A program made the position numbers and the translations under genes. Below, one piece after another: positions 5,211 to 8,113 of a DNA stretch of 8,113 nt. Source of the DNA: an uncultured Oscillospiraceae bacterium (GTDB taxonomy: Bacteria > Bacillota > Clostridia > Oscillospirales > Oscillospiraceae); contig CAKTPQ010000040.1 in NCBI GenBank assembly GCA_934591745.1, forward strand, positions 1 to 8,113. Reading direction: 5' to 3'. Under the pieces are notes generated by a model, which ran no database searches, was not told the DNA's origin, and saw only the letters and a program-made list of their open reading frames with translations. How positions within the stretch are numbered: the first letter of the stretch is position 1; the number at the start of each line of letters is the position of its first letter.

Positions 5211-7043
5211 GTGGATAAACGACTGGAACGCATCCTGCCCCGTGTGCAGAAGCCCGCCCGCTATGTGGGCGGCGAATACAACGCCGTGTTAAAGGACAAG
5301 GCGCAGGTGGACACCCGCATCGCCTTCTGCTTCCCGGACACCTACGAGATCGGCATGTCCAATCTGGGTATGCGCATTCTCTACGGCGTCATGAACGAAA
5401 TGGACGGCGTCTGGTGCGAGCGGGTGTTCGCACCCTGGGGCGATATGGAGGAGGAGATGCGCCGGGCGGATATGCCTCTTTTCGCGCTGGAGTCCGGCGA
5501 CCCCATCACCGACTTTGACATCGTGGCCTTCTCCGTGGGCTATGAGATGGCGTTCCCCGCCATCCTGAACATGCTGGATCTGGCCCGTATCCCCCTCCAC
5601 GCGGCGGAACGCACCGGCCTGACGCCGCTGGTCATCGCCGGCGGCACCGCCATGTACAACGCCGAGCCGCTGGCCGATTTCATCGACCTCGTCAGCCTGG
5701 GCGAGGGGGAGGACGTCACCGTGGAGCTGGTGGAGCTGCACCGCACCGCCCGCCGGGAGGGCTGGAGCAGGCAGCAGTTCCTCCGGGCTGCTGCCCGGCT
5801 GGACGGCATTTACGTCCCCAGCCTGTACGATGTGACGTATCATGACGACGGCACCGTGGCCGCCATCACCCCGCTGGACGGCGCGCCCGCCAAGGTGACC
5901 AAGCGCATCGTCCACGATATGGACAAGTCCTATTTCCCGGTCAAGACCATCGTCCCCAGCACGGAGATCGTGCAGGATCGGGTGACGCTGGAGCTGTTCC
6001 GGGGCTGCATCCGGGGCTGCCGCTTCTGTCAGGCGGGCTACGTCTACCGCCCCGTCCGGAACCGCAGCCGGGACCTGTGCGCCGACTACTGCGTCCGCGC
6101 CTGCGACGACACCGGTTATCAGGAGGTGACGCTCTCCAGCCTGTCCACCAGCGACTACCCGCCCCTGACGGCGCTGTGCGATGAGCTGGAGCCGTTCTGT
6201 GATGAGCGCCACGTCAGCCTGTCCCTGCCGTCCCTGCGGGCGGACAACTTCTCCATGGCACTGATGCAGCGTCTGGCCAAGGGCCGCAAGACCGGCCTGA
6301 CCTTCGCGCCGGAGGCTGGCACCCAGCGGCTGAGGGATGTGATCAACAAGAATGTGACGCTGGACGACCTGCTGCAAAGCTGCCGCACCGCTTTTGCCGG
6401 CGGATACAGCGCCGTGAAGCTGTACTTCATGCTGGGTCTGCCTACGGAGACGGACGAGGATGTGCTGGGCATTGCCGACGTGGCCGCCCGGGTCATGCAC
6501 GCCTGGCGGGAGAGTGCCCAGAACAAGCAGCGGGGCGTCCGCATCACCGTGTCCACCAGCTGGTTCGTCCCCAAGCCCCACACCGCCTTCCAGTGGGAGC
6601 CGCAGATCTCCAAGGAGGAGTACGAGCGCCGTGTGGCGCTGCTGCGGGAGGCCATCAAGACGAAGACCGTCACCTACAACTGGCACGACTCCGACACCAG
6701 CTTTCTGGAGGCGGTGCTGGCGCGCGGCGACCGCCGCATGGGAAAGGTGCTGGAAACAGCGTGGCGTAAAGGTGCAAAGCTTGACGCATGGGAGGAGTAT
6801 TTCTCCCTGAACCGTTGGCTGGAGGCCTTTGACGAGTGCGGCCTCGACCCCCATTTCTACGCCAACCGCACCCGTGCGGAGGACGAGCTGATGCCCTGGA
6901 GCATGATCTCCTCCGGCGTCACGGAGCAGTACCTGCTGCGGGAGCGCCATCGGGCGTATGAGTCCGTGACCACGCCGGACTGCCGCACCCACTGCAACGG
7001 CTGCGGCGCCAATCTGCTGGTAGGAGGGAAATGCGATGTCTAA
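5211..7043 (+). CDS. TIGR03960-type B12-binding-domain radical SAM protein
   Basis: The 610-residue protein has an N-terminal region (about 30-190) resembling the cobalamin-binding fold of class B radical SAM enzymes, including VIAGGTAMYNAEPLADFIDLV-like and GEGED segments. A canonical DxHxxG cobalamin motif is not visible. The radical SAM core (about 255-480) carries C266, C270 and C273 in RGCIRGCRFCQAG, which hold the 4Fe-4S cluster that cleaves SAM. The C-terminus has a further cluster, C591, C595, C598 and C608. Overall it matches the TIGR03960 family, a widespread group without a proven reaction that is usually encoded with a DUF2344 partner, as here. Because the partner is conserved next to ribosome-related genes, a role in RNA or protein modification is often suspected, but this is inference. 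Translation starts at GTG 5211, with AAGGAG (5198-5203) 7 bases upstream and no better ATG. It overlaps the next gene by 8 bases. Confidence 0.93.
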   Translation: MDKRLERILPRVQKPARYVGGEYNAVLKDKAQVDTRIAFCFPDTYEIGMSNLGMRILYGVMNEMDGVWCERVFAPWGDMEEEMRRADMPLFALESGDPITDFDIVAFSVGYEMAFPAILNMLDLARIPLHAAERTGLTPLVIAGGTAMYNAEPLADFIDLVSLGEGEDVTVELVELHRTARREGWSRQQFLRAAARLDGIYVPSLYDVTYHDDGTVAAITPLDGAPAKVTKRIVHDMDKSYFPVKTIVPSTEIVQDRVTLELFRGCIRGCRFCQAGYVYRPVRNRSRDLCADYCVRACDDTGYQEVTLSSLSTSDYPPLTALCDELEPFCDERHVSLSLPSLRADNFSMALMQRLAKGRKTGLTFAPEAGTQRLRDVINKNVTLDDLLQSCRTAFAGGYSAVKLYFMLGLPTETDEDVLGIADVAARVMHAWRESAQNKQRGVRITVSTSWFVPKPHTAFQWEPQISKEEYERRVALLREAIKTKTVTYNWHDSDTSFLEAVLARGDRRMGKVLETAWRKGAKLDAWEEYFSLNRWLEAFDECGLDPHFYANRTRAEDELMPWSMISSGVTEQYLLRERHRAYESVTTPDCRTHCNGCGANLLVGGKCDV

Positions 7044-7698
7044 GCTGCGGCTGCTGTTTATCAAGGAGGCGCAGGCCTCCTATATCTCCCATCTCGACCT
7101 GCTGCGCACGTTCCAGCGCGCCTTTCCCCGGACGGAGCTGGACATCAAGCACTCGCAGGGCTATCATCCCCATCCCATCATCTCCATCGTCCTGCCCCTG
7201 CCGGTGGGGCAGTCCAGCGACTGCGAGCTGCTGGATTTCGAGGTGACACAGGATACTGACGGCCGCGGCATCGCGGAGAAGCTGAATACCGGCATGCCCT
7301 GCGGCCTGCGGGTGCTGGACTGCTATCCCGCCGTCCGTCCCGTCCGGGATCTGACGTATCTCCGGGCCGACCTGACGCTGGAGTACGACAACGGCGTACC
7401 GGAAAACGCCGCTGCCCGCCTGACGGAGCTGCTGAGCCGTCCGGTGCTGGTGATCCAGAAGCGCACCAAGCGCAAGGAACTGGCGGATGTTGATATCGCG
7501 CCTATGATAAAGGATTTTTCCTTTACAGAAGGGGAGGGCGTCGTCACAGGAACGGTGACGGTGCTGGCCCAGAACCCCGGCCTGAATCCCCAGCTGCTGG
7601 AGAAGGCGGTGGAGCGGTATCTGCCGGAGCTGGCCCCGGATTTCCTCCGGGTGCGCCGCCGCGCCATCCTGGACGCGGAGGGCCGCGACTTCCGCTGA
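7036..7698 (+). CDS. TIGR03936/DUF2344 radical SAM-associated protein
   Basis: The 220-residue product matches the DUF2344 family that accompanies TIGR03960 radical SAM proteins, either as a separate subunit or fused to them. Hallmarks are LRLLFIKEAQASYISHLDLL (4-23), RTFQRAFPRTEL (24-35), the SQGYHPHPIIS block (40-50) and LPLPVGQSSD (53-62). The N-terminal half is the conserved part and the C-terminal half is more variable. There is no signal peptide, membrane helix or cysteine cluster, so it should be a cytosolic accessory subunit. ATG 7036 lies inside the end of the radical SAM gene (8-base overlap), with GGAGGG (7023-7028) 7 bases upstream, which indicates translational coupling and equal expression. 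The biochemical role is unknown. The TGA stop at 7696-7698 overlaps a small hairpin. Confidence 0.92.
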   Translation: MSKLRLLFIKEAQASYISHLDLLRTFQRAFPRTELDIKHSQGYHPHPIISIVLPLPVGQSSDCELLDFEVTQDTDGRGIAEKLNTGMPCGLRVLDCYPAVRPVRDLTYLRADLTLEYDNGVPENAAARLTELLSRPVLVIQKRTKRKELADVDIAPMIKDFSFTEGEGVVTGTVTVLAQNPGLNPQLLEKAVERYLPELAPDFLRVRRRAILDAEGRDFR

Positions 7699-7715
7699 GC
7701 GGCTCCATGCCGCTC
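7697..7715 (+). terminator. Possible weak terminator hairpin after the DUF2344 gene
   Basis: GAGCGGC (7697-7703) pairs with GCCGCTC (7709-7715) around a TCCAT loop and overlaps the stop codon. No T-run follows (the next bases are CGGAGGAAAATC), so it does not meet the standard for an intrinsic terminator. It may only slow or partially end transcription. Confidence 0.3.
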
Positions 7716-7759
7716 CGGAGGAAAATCACAAAAATGCCGCGAAAAATGTAAATTTCCCC

Positions 7760-7788
7760 TTGCCTTTTCCGGATTTCTGTGCTATTCT
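7760..7788 (+). promoter_or_regulatory. Extended -10 sigma-A promoter of rplS
   Basis: The elements are TTGCCT (7760-7765), a 17-bp spacer and TATTCT (7783-7788), preceded by TGC as an extended -10. AAATTTCCCC (7750-7759) abuts the -35. The predicted start near 7795 gives a leader of roughly 98 nt before the rplS ATG. Confidence 0.75.
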
Positions 7789-7794
7789 ATCATG

Positions 7795-7892
7795 GCGTAA
7801 AAAGGGCGGTCCTCTGTCGCCGGTGCTCCGAAAGATGTGGGCATCACATAAACAGCGGCATGAACACCTATATTATCAGGAGGAAAGAATCC
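7795..7892 (+). promoter_or_regulatory. Structured rplS mRNA leader, candidate autoregulatory element
   Basis: The leader is long for a single ribosomal protein gene and can form two successive hairpins. The first pairs GGCGGT (7805-7810) with GTCGCC (7816-7821), using two G-U pairs, and has loop CCTCT. The second pairs 7822-7828 with 7839-7845 over 7 pairs, including two G-U pairs. L19 leaders with regulatory structure are known in Firmicutes, but I cannot confirm that this sequence belongs to that family. The Shine-Dalgarno AGGAGG is at 7878-7883, 9 bases before ATG. Confidence 0.4.
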
Positions 7893-8113
7893 ATGGATCT
7901 CATCAAGGCTCTGAACGAGAAGCAGCTGAAGGAAGTGCCTCAGGTGCTGGTGGGCGATACCGTCCGCGTGCACGTGAAGGTCAAGGAAGGCGCCCGCGAG
8001 CGTATCCAGGTCTTTGAGGGCACTGTCATCGCCAAGAAGCACGGCGGTATCGAGGAGACCATCACCGTCCGCCGCCTGTCCTACGGCGTCGGCGTGGAGA
8101 AGGTGTTCCCCGT
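7893..8113 (+). CDS. rplS: 50S ribosomal protein L19 (5' part, runs off the window)
   Basis: The first 73 codons are present before the window ends. The sequence is clearly bacterial L19: the helix [13 protein letters not shown] (2-14), [19 protein letters not shown] (21-39), [13 protein letters not shown] (40-52) and [16 protein letters not shown] (58-73) all align with the family, whose full length is about 115 residues. L19 sits at the interface of the 50S and 30S subunits and contributes to intersubunit bridges. ATG 7893 has a strong AGGAGG (7878-7883) and lies inside the 10-bp palindrome ATCCATGGAT (7889-7898). It is transcribed from its own promoter at 7760-7788. In many bacteria rplS follows trmD and rimM, but here it follows the radical SAM pair instead. 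Confidence 0.97.
   Translation, partial: MDLIKALNEKQLKEVPQVLVGDTVRVHVKVKEGARERIQVFEGTVIAKKHGGIEETITVRRLSYGVGVEKVFP

Noticed and set aside
5289..7064. Open frame of 591 codons on the minus strand opposite the radical SAM gene
   Set aside because: It is antisense to a gene with clear family motifs. Its translation is rich in His, Gln, Gly and Val without any recognisable domain, as expected for the shadow of a GC-rich gene.

Overview
The window looks like a chromosomal, housekeeping stretch of a GC-rich, spore-forming member of the Clostridia, probably in the Oscillospiraceae/Ruminococcaceae range. This rests on the consensus vegetative (sigma-A) promoters with 17-bp spacers, the strong AGGAGG-type ribosome-binding sites, a SpoIVFA/SpoIVFB-like gene pair, and a Firmicutes-type ribosomal protein L19. 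It is inference from gene content, not a species call. I see no insertion sequence, prophage, CRISPR array or other mobile element.

Left part (1-3574), mostly minus strand. The 3' end of an unrecognised plus-strand gene (1-231) converges on a SAM-dependent methyltransferase (266-856, minus) across a perfect bidirectional terminator hairpin. Next come a free-standing B3/B4-domain protein related to the editing module of phenylalanyl-tRNA synthetase (968-1681, minus), an NCS2-family purine permease of the AzgA/PbuG type (1854-3284, minus) and a tRNA-Pro(CGG) gene with encoded CCA (3499-3574, minus). Each of these four minus-strand genes has its own recognisable sigma-A promoter, so they appear to be single-gene transcription units.

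Right part (3701-8113), all plus strand. A membrane-anchored LytM/M23 protein (3701-4558) overlaps an M50 intramembrane metalloprotease (4542-5171). Their order, topology and motifs match SpoIVFA-SpoIVFB, the sporulation pair that in Bacillus subtilis controls pro-sigma-K processing. A sigma-E-like promoter (CATACACT -10 box) lies just upstream. A separate sigma-A promoter straddling the M50 stop codon appears to serve the next pair, a TIGR03960-type radical SAM protein (5211-7043) and its TIGR03936/DUF2344 partner (7036-7698), whose functions are unknown. The window ends in the start of rplS (7893 onward), which has its own extended -10 promoter and a structured leader of about 100 nt.

The points most worth a second look are the sporulation-type promoter on the M23-M50 pair with fully conserved LytM residues, the CBS-less SpoIVFB-like protease, a C-terminal cysteine cluster in the radical SAM protein, a possible anti-Shine-Dalgarno loop in the rplS leader, and a shared AAATTTnCC(C) box next to the -35 of three unrelated promoters. 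None of these amounts to a clearly new system.
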